The position numbers and the translations under genes are program-made. From DASTFY01 sp963829955 (lineage in GTDB: Bacteria > Actinomycetota > Acidimicrobiia > Acidimicrobiales > Ilumatobacteraceae), in NCBI GenBank assembly GCA_963829955.1, contig CAWHKS010000022.1, forward strand, positions 1 to 64,000: a DNA stretch of 64,000 nucleotides, in the 5' to 3' direction. Position 1 is the stretch's first letter; every line of letters begins with the position of its first letter. Positions 9,916 through 17,564 of the stretch are shown here, in pieces. The notes under the pieces were generated by a model. The model made no database searches, was not told the origin of the DNA, and saw only the letters and a list, made by a program, of their open reading frames with translations.

Positions 9916-10722
9916 GTGAGCGAGAACATCACGCCCGACGCCCACCTGGCCGAGGTCCAGGCCACGTTCTCGGGTGATCCCCGGACCGTCGAGATCATGC
10001 GGGCCGCGGTCAAGCACCTGCACGCCTTCGTCGAGGAGGTCGGGCTGACCCGCGACGAATGGTTCAAGGGCATCCAGTTCCTCACCGAGGTGGGGCACAA
10101 GTGCGACGACGTTCGCCAGGAGTTCATCCTCCTGTCCGACACACTCGGGGTGTCGATGCTGGTCGAGATGGTCAACCAGGAGGCCAGCGACGGGACAACC
10201 GAGCCCACGGTCTTCGGGCCCTTCCACGTCGACGGTGCGCCGCCCAAGGACTTCGGCGAGTCGATCATCATCGACGACGACGGCGAACCGCTCGTGCTGC
10301 GTGGCACCGTGACCAACCTGGAGGGCGAGCCGATCGCAGGCGCCACGCTGGACGTCTGGGAGGTGGGATCCAACGGGCTGTACGACGTTCAGAACGAGGG
10401 CCACGGCATGGACCTGCGGGGCATCTTCACGACGGACGAGCAAGGCCGGTACGAGGTCGGCACCGTGCGCCCGGTCGACTACACGATCCCCGAGGACGGT
10501 CCGGTCGGGAGGATGCTGCGCACCACGGGACGTCACGCGTGGCGCCCCGCCCACATCCACGTCGTGGCCGCGGCGCCCGGCTACAAGACAGTGACGACGC
10601 ACGCGTTCGACGCCGGCAGCAAGTACCTCGACTCGGATGCCGTGTTCGGCGTGCGCAAGTCGCTCATCGTCGACATGGACGGCAACGAGGCCACCTTCGA
10701 CGTCGTCCTCGACCGCGCCTAA
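9916..10722 (+). CDS. Intradiol ring-cleavage dioxygenase (hydroxyquinol-1,2-dioxygenase-like)
   Basis: A 268-residue non-heme Fe(III) dioxygenase with the N-terminal helical dimerisation domain (about residues 15-90) and the intradiol beta-sandwich. The four iron ligands are visible: Tyr156 (LYDVQ), Tyr189 (RPVDYTIP), His213 and His215 (RPAHIHV). The LYDVQ and LDSDAVFGV sequences resemble hydroxyquinol 1,2-dioxygenases more than catechol ones. It would cleave hydroxyquinol between adjacent hydroxyls to maleylacetate. The start is the GTG at 9916 after AAGGAG (9901-9906). It is the last gene of the plus-strand catabolic operon. Confidence 0.9.
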   Translation: MSENITPDAHLAEVQATFSGDPRTVEIMRAAVKHLHAFVEEVGLTRDEWFKGIQFLTEVGHKCDDVRQEFILLSDTLGVSMLVEMVNQEASDGTTEPTVFGPFHVDGAPPKDFGESIIIDDDGEPLVLRGTVTNLEGEPIAGATLDVWEVGSNGLYDVQNEGHGMDLRGIFTTDEQGRYEVGTVRPVDYTIPEDGPVGRMLRTTGRHAWRPAHIHVVAAAPGYKTVTTHAFDAGSKYLDSDAVFGVRKSLIVDMDGNEATFDVVLDRA

Positions 10723-10962
10723 GCCACCCGGGCGCGGTTATGCGTCGCTAGTGATGGCGTCGCGGAGCAGGTCGAGATGGCCGGTGTGCCCACGCCCGCA
10801 TGGGACGCGACCGCCTTACGATCCAGAGCGAACCAATCTGACACGGGGCCGTCCTCCGGGCTGTGATCCTGGCTCCGAGAGCGAACCCCTCGGTCGTCTC
10901 TCGACATCGGGAGGAGTTGGCCCTACGGTCGTTGGCAGTCCAGGCGAAGGATGGGGTAGCAG
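10723..10962. other. Intergenic region with a possible gene remnant
   Basis: 240 bases without an intact gene. On the minus strand 10738-10812 reads as a short C-terminal fragment containing RGHTGHLDLLRDAI before a TAA, which resembles the end of DinB/DUF664-type proteins (HxGHxDLLRE). An in-frame TAA closes it upstream, so it is at best a degraded remnant. Nothing else is recognisable. Confidence 0.35.
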
Positions 10963-11199
10963 ATGCGCAGTCTGCGGAGCCGGTTCAGTGACTGGGTCGT
11001 GGTTCATCCGGTCTTGTGGGGCGTGGGCTTGGGAGTTGTGCTGGTGCTACTCGGCTTTGCTCTCGATCTGGCACCGATCGTGGTCATTGCTGCCGGAGCC
11101 GCCATCGGCGTGCTGAACATCCTTCATGCGAAGAGACGGGGCTACTGCCCACTTCCGGCAGAGCCGAGCTCTCACCCGGGGCGAGCGGAGGCCGAGTAA
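10963..11199 (+). CDS. Small two-helix membrane protein
   Basis: A 78-residue protein with two hydrophobic segments (about residues 12-33 and 36-52) separated by a short turn with Asp, a basic cytosolic stretch HAKRRG and a polar tail. I do not recognise a family. The gene stands alone between two gaps of about 240 bases. The start context (GGGGTAGCAG) has only a weak ribosome binding site, so the exact N-terminus is uncertain. Coding character is supported by the clean hydrophobic/polar partition. Confidence 0.55.
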   Translation: MRSLRSRFSDWVVVHPVLWGVGLGVVLVLLGFALDLAPIVVIAAGAAIGVLNILHAKRRGYCPLPAEPSSHPGRAEAE

Positions 11200-11438
11200 C
11201 CGTTCCGGGAATGCAGCGACGAATGACCCATGTCTGCCTGATTGATCGGGTGCTTCTGGTTGACTCCCGTCTGGGCGGGAGGTCCTGTGAGATGGAGCCG
11301 AACGGACCACGGCCGAACCGTCCGCCGAGCTGTTCATGCGCTCGAGCATCGCAGCGTCATGGCTTTGCACGCCGAGCATCTCCCCGTCACGCGGATCCCC
11401 CTGCCGGACAGTCGTGATCCGAGCAAGCTCCATCGGGG
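11200..11438. other. Intergenic region, nothing recognised
   Basis: About 240 bases between two small genes. I find no convincing reading frame, no hairpin with a T-run and no repeat, apart from the promoter element that ends it. Confidence 0.4.
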
Positions 11439-11444
11439 CAGTCT
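11439..11444 (+). promoter_or_regulatory. -10 element, leaderless start at 11451
   Basis: CAGTCT followed by six bases and GTG at 11451. The same 17 bases (GGCAGTCTGTGCGCGTG) occur at 13441-13457 before the GNAT gene. Confidence 0.45.
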
Positions 11445-11450
11445 GTGCGC

Positions 11451-11747
11451 GTGGATGAGCAGCAGCGCCGGGTGTGGCAGCGGATGATCGACTCGGTGGA
11501 CGCTTTCCGGGCGGGCGAGATGGATCTATCGCAGCTGGTAGCGGAGCTGCACGGCCTCGTCGATGCAGCCGACGTGCAGGATGCTCACCTTCTCTCGGAG
11601 TGGAGGGACCACGCCATCGATCTCGACTTCGAGCTTCACATGGAGAGCGAAGGGTGGCCGCAAGGCGAGGACCTCGACCACCTGCTGAGCGGGTTCCGGG
11701 TGTGGGCTCGCAGGGTACTTGCGGCAACCGGCGACGAACGGACCTAG
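11451..11747 (+). CDS. Hypothetical acidic helical protein
   Basis: About 98 residues, acidic and mostly helical, with no signal peptide or membrane segment (VDEQQRRVWQRM... SEWRDHAIDLDFELHME). Similar small proteins occur in actinobacteria but I know no function. The GTG at 11451 is preferred over the in-frame GTG at 11445 because a CAGTCT -10 element ends 6 bases before it, giving a leaderless transcript. A GC-rich hairpin follows at 11845-11868. Confidence 0.6.
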   Translation: MDEQQRRVWQRMIDSVDAFRAGEMDLSQLVAELHGLVDAADVQDAHLLSEWRDHAIDLDFELHMESEGWPQGEDLDHLLSGFRVWARRVLAATGDERT

Positions 11748-11844
11748 CACCGAACTGCCGATAGCCAGGTCGCTACCTGATCTGGGCGACTGGTGCGCGC
11801 ACGGCCGCGGACGGCGGCTGTCATTTCGGCGTTAGGGGATCTGG

Positions 11845-11868
11845 GGCGCCGGACAACCGACCGGCGCC
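11845..11868 (+). terminator. GC-rich hairpin, possible terminator
   Basis: GGCGCCGG (11845-11852), 8-base loop, CCGGCGCC (11861-11868): a perfect 8-bp stem without a T-run. The same stem sequence recurs in the hairpin after the ECF41 sigma gene (19787-19814). Confidence 0.4.
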
Positions 11869-11922
11869 AGCCGAGACCTGCGGCATTCGAGTTGCATCGG
11901 TTGCGGTGCACGGACGGCGAGG

Positions 11923-11928
11923 CAAACT
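11923..11928 (+). promoter_or_regulatory. -10 element, leaderless start at 11936
   Basis: CAAACT, then seven bases, then GTG at 11936. This supports the shorter start of the zinc-finger gene. Confidence 0.35.
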
Positions 11929-11935
11929 CATCGGG

Positions 11936-12286
11936 GTGGAAGCACGCGACATCCTGAGCCTCCTGGCGATCGTCGCGGCCGAGCAGGAGCGGACAGCCCG
12001 CCAGATTGCTTCGCTTGAGGCTGTCGTCGCCACCATCGTCGAGGGTTCCGAGCTGGTCTCCACGGACGATGAGCACGACCCCGAAGGCGCAACCATCGCC
12101 TATGAGCGGGCGCAGGCCATCGCACTGCTGCGACAAGCTCGTGCCGACCTCGACACGCTGGCGGTCACGAGCCGACAGCTCGAGCTGGGTCAGCAGGTGG
12201 TCTGCAAGGACTGCGGTCGTGACATTGACCTCGAGCGTGTCGCTGCTCTGCCGACGACCTCTCGCTGTGTCGGGTGCGCGGCCTGA
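11936..12286 (+). CDS. DksA/TraR-type C4 zinc-finger protein
   Basis: About 116 residues: an N-terminal helical region (EARDILSLLAIVAAEQERTARQIASLEAVV, probably coiled coil) followed by a C-terminal C4 zinc finger CKDCGRDIDLERVAAL...CVGC, which has the conserved CxxCG...I...R..A.P...C..C layout of the DksA/TraR family. Members bind the RNA polymerase secondary channel and act with ppGpp; this short actinobacterial version may differ. GTG 11936 is chosen on the -10 spacing; GTG 11906 would add ten residues. Confidence 0.72.
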   Translation: MEARDILSLLAIVAAEQERTARQIASLEAVVATIVEGSELVSTDDEHDPEGATIAYERAQAIALLRQARADLDTLAVTSRQLELGQQVVCKDCGRDIDLERVAALPTTSRCVGCAA

Positions 12287-12287
12287 C

Positions 12288-12308
12288 CCGCGGTAGGAAG
12301 GTCCGCGG
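12288..12308 (+). terminator. Weak hairpin after the zinc-finger gene
   Basis: CCGCGG (12288-12293) and CCGCGG (12303-12308) can pair around a 9-base loop just after the stop codon. It has no T-run. The remaining sequence to 12462, between convergent genes, shows nothing recognisable. Confidence 0.25.
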
Positions 12309-12462
12309 CCGTCGGGAATGGACTACCGGGACCAATGCTCGGGATCGCGCCTGCGGTGGTGCTCCGCGGTGCACGAGGCGTCGTCGGCTCGCCGCTCGGT
12401 GTCGGCGCGGACTCGGCGTCTCGGGCGGTGAGTCCCGGACACTCGGGTCGGTCAGCGGATGG

Positions 12463-13356
12463 TCAGTGGTCGAGACCGGCTTCGGTCGCCGGGTCTCCGG
12501 CGATCCGGGTGTGCCACATCCGTCGGGCCTGTCCGGGATCGTGCGGCGTCGCACGGTGCATGAGGCACCGGTTGTCCCACAGCACAGCATCCCCCTCCGT
12601 CCACGTGTGGTAGCAGGTGCGCGGAGCCGCGCAGGCCTCGTCGTTGAGCCGGTCGAGCAGTGCCTCGGACTCGTCGGCCGTGAGCCCGGGAATAGCGTGG
12701 GCGTGCTGTCCGATCAGGAGATTGGGCCGGCCGGTGGCCGGGTGAACCTTGACCAGCGGGCGCAGCGGCGGCTCGATGTCGATGCCGTAGCCGTAGAGCT
12801 GGTACCGGTCGGCGTTCTCCTCGTTCACGTGCAGGTCGGCGCGGTCCATGCTGTAGCGACGGGAGTGATACGCGGCGAGGCTGGCGATCCGCTCCCGCGT
12901 GGCGTCGTCGAGCGCGTCGTAAGCAGCGCGCATGTCGGCGAAGCCGGTGTCGCCGCCCTCGTCCGGGACGATCTCCGCGGTGAACACCGCGCCCGTCGCC
13001 TGAACGGGCATGTAGGTGCTGTCGTGATGCCATCGCTCGTTGCCGCGCAGGGACTTGGAGAGGTCGTGCTCAGTCGAACGGAGCGTGCCATCGCGTTGGA
13101 TGTTCGCCAGCGGGGTTGCTGTGAACTCGAGGTCGCCGAAGCGACGGGCGAACTCGTCCTGCTCGTGCTGGGTCATGTGCTGGCCGGGGAACACGAGCAG
13201 CGCGTATTCGAGCCACAGCTCGGTCAGCTCGGCGATGGTCGCATCGCTCGCGCCCGCGAGGAAGACATCGCGGACAACCGCCCCGAACGTCGCGTCCAGC
13301 GGCTCGACCCGGACCGAGCGCCCTGTTCGACGTGTCGCCCCCACGACGTGGCCCAT
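12463..13356 (-). CDS. TauD/TfdA-family Fe(II)/2-oxoglutarate dioxygenase
   Basis: A 297-residue oxygenase. The facial triad is visible as HxD in WHHDSTYM (His110, Asp112) and the distal His267 in CLMHRATPHD, followed by the 2-oxoglutarate-binding Arg region RRMWHTRI. The HGTxxWHxD-like block (TEHDLSKSLRGNERWHHD) is typical of the TfdA/TauD family, which hydroxylates sulfonates, aryloxy acids or similar. Start ATG 13356 is supported by TACGAT six bases upstream (leaderless). It is divergent from the GNAT gene. Substrate unknown. Confidence 0.88.
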   Translation of the reverse strand: MGHVVGATRRTGRSVRVEPLDATFGAVVRDVFLAGASDATIAELTELWLEYALLVFPGQHMTQHEQDEFARRFGDLEFTATPLANIQRDGTLRSTEHDLSKSLRGNERWHHDSTYMPVQATGAVFTAEIVPDEGGDTGFADMRAAYDALDDATRERIASLAAYHSRRYSMDRADLHVNEENADRYQLYGYGIDIEPPLRPLVKVHPATGRPNLLIGQHAHAIPGLTADESEALLDRLNDEACAAPRTCYHTWTEGDAVLWDNRCLMHRATPHDPGQARRMWHTRIAGDPATEAGLDH

Positions 13357-13362
13357 GCGGAG

Positions 13363-13368
13363 ATCGTA
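13363..13368 (-). promoter_or_regulatory. -10 element of the TauD-type gene
   Basis: On the minus strand TACGAT, six bases, then ATG at 13356: a leaderless arrangement. Confidence 0.5.
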
Positions 13369-13442
13369 CACGTCGGAGATTGCGTCCCGCCTTGCCGAAT
13401 CGGGGTGAAGATTCGGCGCGGCTTGGCCGGCGCTCGATCGGG

Positions 13443-13448
13443 CAGTCT
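13443..13448 (+). promoter_or_regulatory. -10 element, leaderless start at 13455
   Basis: CAGTCT, six bases, GTG at 13455 (followed at once by ATG). It is part of a 17-base sequence identical to 11437-11453. Confidence 0.45.
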
Positions 13449-13454
13449 GTGCGC

Positions 13455-13994
13455 GTGATGCGAGTGAAGCGGCTCGGTCCGGAGGACGTTTCGTTCGTCG
13501 GTACGATTGATCGCTCCGAACACATCGATGTTCAGTACCGCGTTCGTGAGGGGCGGCTACAAGAGGTTCCAGCGGCGATGACCGAGGTTCCGACGTGGGA
13601 CCCGACCGGGTCAGGTCCCCATAGCGTCGCCGCCGAGATCGAGTTCTGCAGCTCGGTACTGGCGCGAGGTGGCGTGCTTCTCGGCGCATTCGATGAGGAG
13701 CAAGCGGTCGGACTCGCGATCGTTCACCCGTCACTCGAGCCACTCCTGGCTTGGTTGGCGTTCCTGCACGTGTCGCGGCCCCACCGCAGAAGGGGCGCGG
13801 CGCAGGCTCTCTGGGACGCTTCCGTCAACATCTCTGTTGTGGGCGGTGCGGAGTCGATCTATGTCTCTGCTGCGCCGACAGAGTCAGCGGTTGGCTTCTA
13901 TCTCCGACAGGGATGCCGCCTGGCTCAGACAGTTCATCCCGAGTTGTTCGCTGCGGAGCCCGAGGACATCCATCTCGTCCGCTCGCTGCGCTGA
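13455..13994 (+). CDS. GNAT-family N-acetyltransferase
   Basis: A 179-residue GNAT fold. The acetyl-CoA pyrophosphate loop is present as HVSRPHRRRGAAQALW (R/Q-x-x-G-x-A form), preceded by strand 4 LLAWLAFLHV and followed by SAAPTESAVGFYLRQGC, the usual motif B segment with Tyr. It should transfer an acetyl group from acetyl-CoA to an amine. The gene is divergent from the TauD-type dioxygenase, with about 100 bases between the two starts. Substrate unknown. Confidence 0.85.
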   Translation: MMRVKRLGPEDVSFVGTIDRSEHIDVQYRVREGRLQEVPAAMTEVPTWDPTGSGPHSVAAEIEFCSSVLARGGVLLGAFDEEQAVGLAIVHPSLEPLLAWLAFLHVSRPHRRRGAAQALWDASVNISVVGGAESIYVSAAPTESAVGFYLRQGCRLAQTVHPELFAAEPEDIHLVRSLR

Positions 13995-14051
13995 AGGTTC
14001 GTCGCGCACATAGCCGCCGATCGGTGTGCTGAGCAACGACGCGGGCTTGAA

Positions 14052-14375
14052 TCAGCCGACCGTCATCTCACCGAGCTCGGACCAGTCGTCCTGGTCGATC
14101 ACTTGGCTGACGATGCGAGGCGTCTCGACGAGATATTGGGGCAGCGCAGCGATGGCCGCCTTGAAGTGATCGGACTGCACATGCGCCGCTCCTGCCTCGC
14201 CGTCACGGAATGCCTCGACGAGGATGTACTCGGTGGGATCGTCGAGGCTGCGCGACCAGTCGAACCACATGTTGCCCGCCTCGGCGCGTGTCGCCTCAGT
14301 GAACTCCCGCGTGATGTCAGCCCAGTTGTCGGCGTGTTCGGGAAGGACTCTGAACTTGGCGGTGATGAAGATCAC
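14052..14375 (-). CDS. Antibiotic-biosynthesis-monooxygenase (ABM) domain protein
   Basis: A 107-residue single ABM/dimeric alpha-beta-barrel protein, similar to small YgiN-like quinol monooxygenases: MIFITAKFRVLPEHADNW, EAGNMWFDWSRSLDDPTEYILVEAFRD and HVQSDHFKAAIAALP are the usual blocks with paired His. It would act as a cofactor-free oxygenase or a detoxification enzyme for quinones. The start is GTG 14375, with TAGGAT seven bases upstream on the minus strand, so the mRNA is probably leaderless. No operon partner. Confidence 0.82.
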   Translation of the reverse strand: MIFITAKFRVLPEHADNWADITREFTEATRAEAGNMWFDWSRSLDDPTEYILVEAFRDGEAGAAHVQSDHFKAAIAALPQYLVETPRIVSQVIDQDDWSELGEMTVG

Positions 14376-14382
14376 GGGTTCG

Positions 14383-14388
14383 ATCCTA
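14383..14388 (-). promoter_or_regulatory. -10 element of the ABM gene
   Basis: On the minus strand TAGGAT, seven bases, then GTG at 14375. Confidence 0.5.
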
Positions 14389-14439
14389 TGGGCCGGGGCC
14401 GGATCGATGGCCGTGCATCGCGCTCCCTCTCGTCCACTG

Positions 14440-15417
14440 CTACGCGGCCGACGGACCGCCGAGCAATCCGGTGAACTGCACGATGTCGATGTTGCCGCCG
14501 GAGAGCGTCACGCCGACCGTCTGACCCTCGACGTCGACCCGCCCAGCCAGGATCGCCGCTAGCGCTGACGCGCCGCTCGGCTCGACGACCACCTTGAGGC
14601 GTTCGAACAGCAGCCGCATGGCGACGAGGATCTCGTCGTCGGTGACGCCGACGATGTCGTCCACGCCGGGGGCGATGATGGCGCAGTTGCGGCTCCCGAT
14701 CTGCGCCGTCTGTTGGCCGTCGGCGATGGTCGGCGTCACCGGCACGGTGACCGGTGCACCCTCCTCACGGGCCCGACGCCCGGCCGGCCGGTCCATGGGC
14801 TCAACGCCGATGATCCGGCAGCCCGGAGCAAGCGCCCGCGTGGCCACGGTGCACCCGGCCAGGAGCCCGCCGCCCCCGAGGCAGACGACGAGCACATCGA
14901 GCGGCCCGGTCTCCTCGAAGAGCTCCATCGCGACGGTGCCTTGCCCGGCGATCACGAACGGGTCGTCATAGGCGTGAACCACGTGTAGGCCGAGTCGGGC
15001 CGAAGTCTCGGCGGTGATCTCCTCACGATCCTGCCGGTAGCGGTCGAAGCGCAGCACCTCCGCGCCGTAGCCCTCGGTGGCCGCCACCTTGCTAGCCGGC
15101 GCGTCCTCGGGCATCAGTACGACCGCTCGCGTGTCGTGCAGCCGCGCCGACAGCGCCACGGCCTGGCTGTGGTTGCCCGACGAGCAGGTGAGGACGCCAT
15201 CCGCACGGACGGCGGGGTCGAGGGCGGCGAGGTGGTTGTACGCACCCCGGAACTTGAACGCCCCGATGCGCTGCAGGTTCTCGGCCTTGAGGTGGAGGCG
15301 ACCTCCGGTCCGCTCGTCGAGCGTGCGGGAGCGCAGGACCGGCGTTCGGTGGGCGACTCCGGCCAGCCGGCCGGCGGCCGCCTCGACATCGTCGATCGAA
15401 ACCTGGTCGCCGGGCAT
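14440..15417 (-). CDS. Threonine/serine dehydratase (PLP-dependent)
   Basis: A 325-residue fold-type II PLP enzyme. Lys55 in GAFKFRGA is the Schiff-base lysine, SSGNHSQAVA is the substrate loop and CLGGGGLLAG is the phosphate-binding glycine loop. It lacks the C-terminal ACT regulatory domain of biosynthetic IlvA, so it resembles catabolic threonine dehydratase or serine racemase. It would convert L-threonine or L-serine to 2-oxobutyrate or pyruvate plus ammonia. ATG 15417 is the likely start; the nearby GTG (VSIDD) is an alternative. Confidence 0.88.
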   Translation of the reverse strand: MPGDQVSIDDVEAAAGRLAGVAHRTPVLRSRTLDERTGGRLHLKAENLQRIGAFKFRGAYNHLAALDPAVRADGVLTCSSGNHSQAVALSARLHDTRAVVLMPEDAPASKVAATEGYGAEVLRFDRYRQDREEITAETSARLGLHVVHAYDDPFVIAGQGTVAMELFEETGPLDVLVVCLGGGGLLAGCTVATRALAPGCRIIGVEPMDRPAGRRAREEGAPVTVPVTPTIADGQQTAQIGSRNCAIIAPGVDDIVGVTDDEILVAMRLLFERLKVVVEPSGASALAAILAGRVDVEGQTVGVTLSGGNIDIVQFTGLLGGPSAA

Positions 15418-15509
15418 CGCCGGAGGATGTCGAGCCGACGCGGGTCGTGTCAACGTCAACGACGCGTCGCCGCCCACCGGGGGTCGTACCCGTGGACACG
15501 GCCGACGGG

Positions 15510-15515
15510 TACAGT
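15510..15515 (+). promoter_or_regulatory. -10 element, leaderless start at 15523
   Basis: TACAGT, seven bases, GTG at 15523. This decides the start of the membrane hydrolase gene. Confidence 0.5.
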
Positions 15516-15522
15516 CCCGTGC

Positions 15523-17214
15523 GTGGCGCCACCTCGCCGTCGGCTCCGGGGGGCGCTGCTGCGGGTGCCGAGCTACGTGGGGCTCGTCGTCGCCCTGATC
15601 TTCTGGTGGCGCTCGCTCTACCCGAGCATGATGCCGCGGAGCCCGGCGTGGCAGGCCGCGGTCAGCGCCGTGTGCCTGGGCGTCGGCTACCTCATCGGGA
15701 CCCTGCTCGGCGCGCTCGGGAACGTCGTCCTCACGCGCAGCAAGCGCCCGCCCAGCGCGAAGTTCAGGTGGTGGGCGTGGATCGTGCTGGCCGGAGTCGC
15801 GGCGATCGGCATCCCCGTCTGCCTGGCGCTGTGGGTGATCTGGCAGAACGACCAGCGCGACCTCCTCGGCATGTCGCACATCTCCGCGGTGTCACTCGTG
15901 CCCACGGTCCTGATGACGATCGTGATCGCGGCGATTCTCTTCTTCCTGGCCCGCCTGATCGGCCACGGCCTGCGCTGGCTGGACGACCTCCTCGGGCGCC
16001 ACGTCCCACGTGCGCTCGCCCACGGCATCACCGCCGCCGTGTTCGTCGTCCTGGCGGTCTTCATCACGCGCGACGTCATCTTCGACGGCTTCATCGACTG
16101 GCTGGACAAGCGGTGGAGCGCCTTCGACGAAACGACCGCCTCGGGCATCGATCAGCCCACGACGCCGACGGCGTCCGGCAGCCCACAGTCACTCATCCCG
16201 TGGGACACGCTGGGCGAGTACGGACGGACGTTCGTCGCACAGGCCACGTCCGTGGACGAGCTCCAGGCCTTCCACGGACCGGAAGCCGAAGTGATGGAGC
16301 CGATCCGCGCCTACGTCGGCCTTGAGTCCGCCGACAGCGCGGACGAGCGCGCCGAGTTGGCGGCGCGCGACCTGGAGCGAGCCGGTGGCTTCGACCGCGA
16401 CGTGCTGGCCGTCGTCACCTCGACGGGGAGCGGCTGGGTCGATCCCGACGGCGCCATTGCCCTGGAGATCCTCCACTCCGGCAACACCGCCATCGTGTCG
16501 CAGCAGTACTCCTACCTGCCGAGCTGGGTGGCCTTCATCGTGCACCGCGACCGCGCCGCCGAGGCCGGCCAGGCCCTCTACGAGGCCGTGCACAAGCGAT
16601 GGGTCGAGCTGCCCGAGGACTCCCGGCCGCAGCTCATCGTGTTCGGTGAGAGCCTCGGGTCCTACGGAGCGGAGGAGCCGTTCATCGGCGAGGACGCCGC
16701 CGACTCGCTGACCAACATGGCCGACGGCGCCTCGGGGATGCTGTTCACCGGCCCAACCGCCGGGAACACGATCTGGAAGCAGTTCACCGATGACCGCGAG
16801 TCGGGCTCTCCTTTCTGGCGACCGGTCTTCGACGGCGGCACGACGGTGCAGTTCGCCAACCGACCGTCGGACCTCGAACCGCCAGACCCCGGCTGGGAGC
16901 CGCCGCGCATCCTCTACTTCCACCACCCGTCGGACCCCGTCGGCAACTGGAGCTGGTCGTCGATGTGGCGCAAGCCGCCGTGGATGCAAGAGCCGCTCGG
17001 GTACGACATCACGCCGGACGTCAGCTGGTTCCCGTTCGTGAGCGGCGTGCAGGAGGTCAGCGACCTCGTGGCCGGCTTCGGCGCGCCGTCGGGGTTCGGG
17101 CACAACTACGACATCGACTTCGCGGCGGCGTGGGCCGCGGTCGTGCCGCCCGAGGGGTGGACCGTGGAAGACACGCAACGGCTCCAGGCCCACATCCCGT
17201 CCGAGCAGATCTGA
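15523..17214 (+). CDS. Membrane-anchored alpha/beta-hydrolase (Abhydrolase_9 type)
   Basis: A 563-residue protein with four hydrophobic helices in the first 190 residues and a C-terminal alpha/beta-hydrolase domain. The nucleophile elbow is GESLG in LIVFGESLGSYGAEEPF, and the block EPIRAYVGLESADSADERAELAARDLERAG...VVTSTGSGWVDP is characteristic of the actinobacterial DUF2319/Abhydrolase_9 family. YFHHPSDPVGNW probably holds the acid, and GFGHNYDID the histidine. Function is unknown; a role with a cell-envelope lipid or ester is only a guess. The GTG start is set by the upstream -10 element. Confidence 0.85.
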   Translation: MAPPRRRLRGALLRVPSYVGLVVALIFWWRSLYPSMMPRSPAWQAAVSAVCLGVGYLIGTLLGALGNVVLTRSKRPPSAKFRWWAWIVLAGVAAIGIPVCLALWVIWQNDQRDLLGMSHISAVSLVPTVLMTIVIAAILFFLARLIGHGLRWLDDLLGRHVPRALAHGITAAVFVVLAVFITRDVIFDGFIDWLDKRWSAFDETTASGIDQPTTPTASGSPQSLIPWDTLGEYGRTFVAQATSVDELQAFHGPEAEVMEPIRAYVGLESADSADERAELAARDLERAGGFDRDVLAVVTSTGSGWVDPDGAIALEILHSGNTAIVSQQYSYLPSWVAFIVHRDRAAEAGQALYEAVHKRWVELPEDSRPQLIVFGESLGSYGAEEPFIGEDAADSLTNMADGASGMLFTGPTAGNTIWKQFTDDRESGSPFWRPVFDGGTTVQFANRPSDLEPPDPGWEPPRILYFHHPSDPVGNWSWSSMWRKPPWMQEPLGYDITPDVSWFPFVSGVQEVSDLVAGFGAPSGFGHNYDIDFAAAWAAVVPPEGWTVEDTQRLQAHIPSEQI

Positions 17215-17222
17215 CGCCCCGC

Positions 17223-17228
17223 TACCGT
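17223..17228 (+). promoter_or_regulatory. -10 element, leaderless start at 17237
   Basis: TACCGT, eight bases, GTG at 17237. Confidence 0.5.
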
Positions 17229-17236
17229 TCCGGGTC

Positions 17237-17497
17237 GTGCGGCATGCCAACGATGCCGATCTGGACCGTCTCGAACCACTGCTCGGCCGCGTGCGGGACA
17301 TCGACGGGCTGAAGGAGCCGCGGCGGGGCAACTTCGTCCATCGGTCCCGCGCCTTCCTCCACTTCCACGGTGACGGCGACCGTCTCTACGCGGACGTACG
17401 CCTCGACGGCGTGGAGTTCGCGAGGCGTGACGTGACCGAGTCCGCGGAGCAGGCCGCGCTCGTCGCCGACATCAGGGCCTGCATCGGTCGCGCCTGA
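17237..17497 (+). CDS. Hypothetical small protein
   Basis: 86 residues, soluble, with alternating helix and strand pattern (LDRLEPLLGRVRDIDGLKE, RSRAFLHFHGDGDRLYADVRLDG). No family recognised. The TACCGT -10 element eight bases before the GTG supports expression from a leaderless mRNA. The gene ends just before the ECF41-type promoter of the next operon; the two are separate units. Confidence 0.6.
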   Translation: MRHANDADLDRLEPLLGRVRDIDGLKEPRRGNFVHRSRAFLHFHGDGDRLYADVRLDGVEFARRDVTESAEQAALVADIRACIGRA

Positions 17498-17498
17498 C

Positions 17499-17525
17499 TG
17501 TCACATCCGAACTGTCGCCATCGTC
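17499..17525 (+). promoter_or_regulatory. ECF41-type sigma-factor promoter
   Basis: TGTCACA (17499-17505), 16 bases, CGTC (17522-17525). This matches exactly the published ECF41 consensus TGTCACA-N16-CGTC. The ATG of the oxidoreductase follows at 17565 with a GAAGGAGG site. The sigma gene is the second gene of the same operon, so the promoter is probably autoregulated. Confidence 0.85.
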
Positions 17526-17564
17526 AAGGCGGACGACGGATTCAACGGGTCGAAGGAGGCGACG

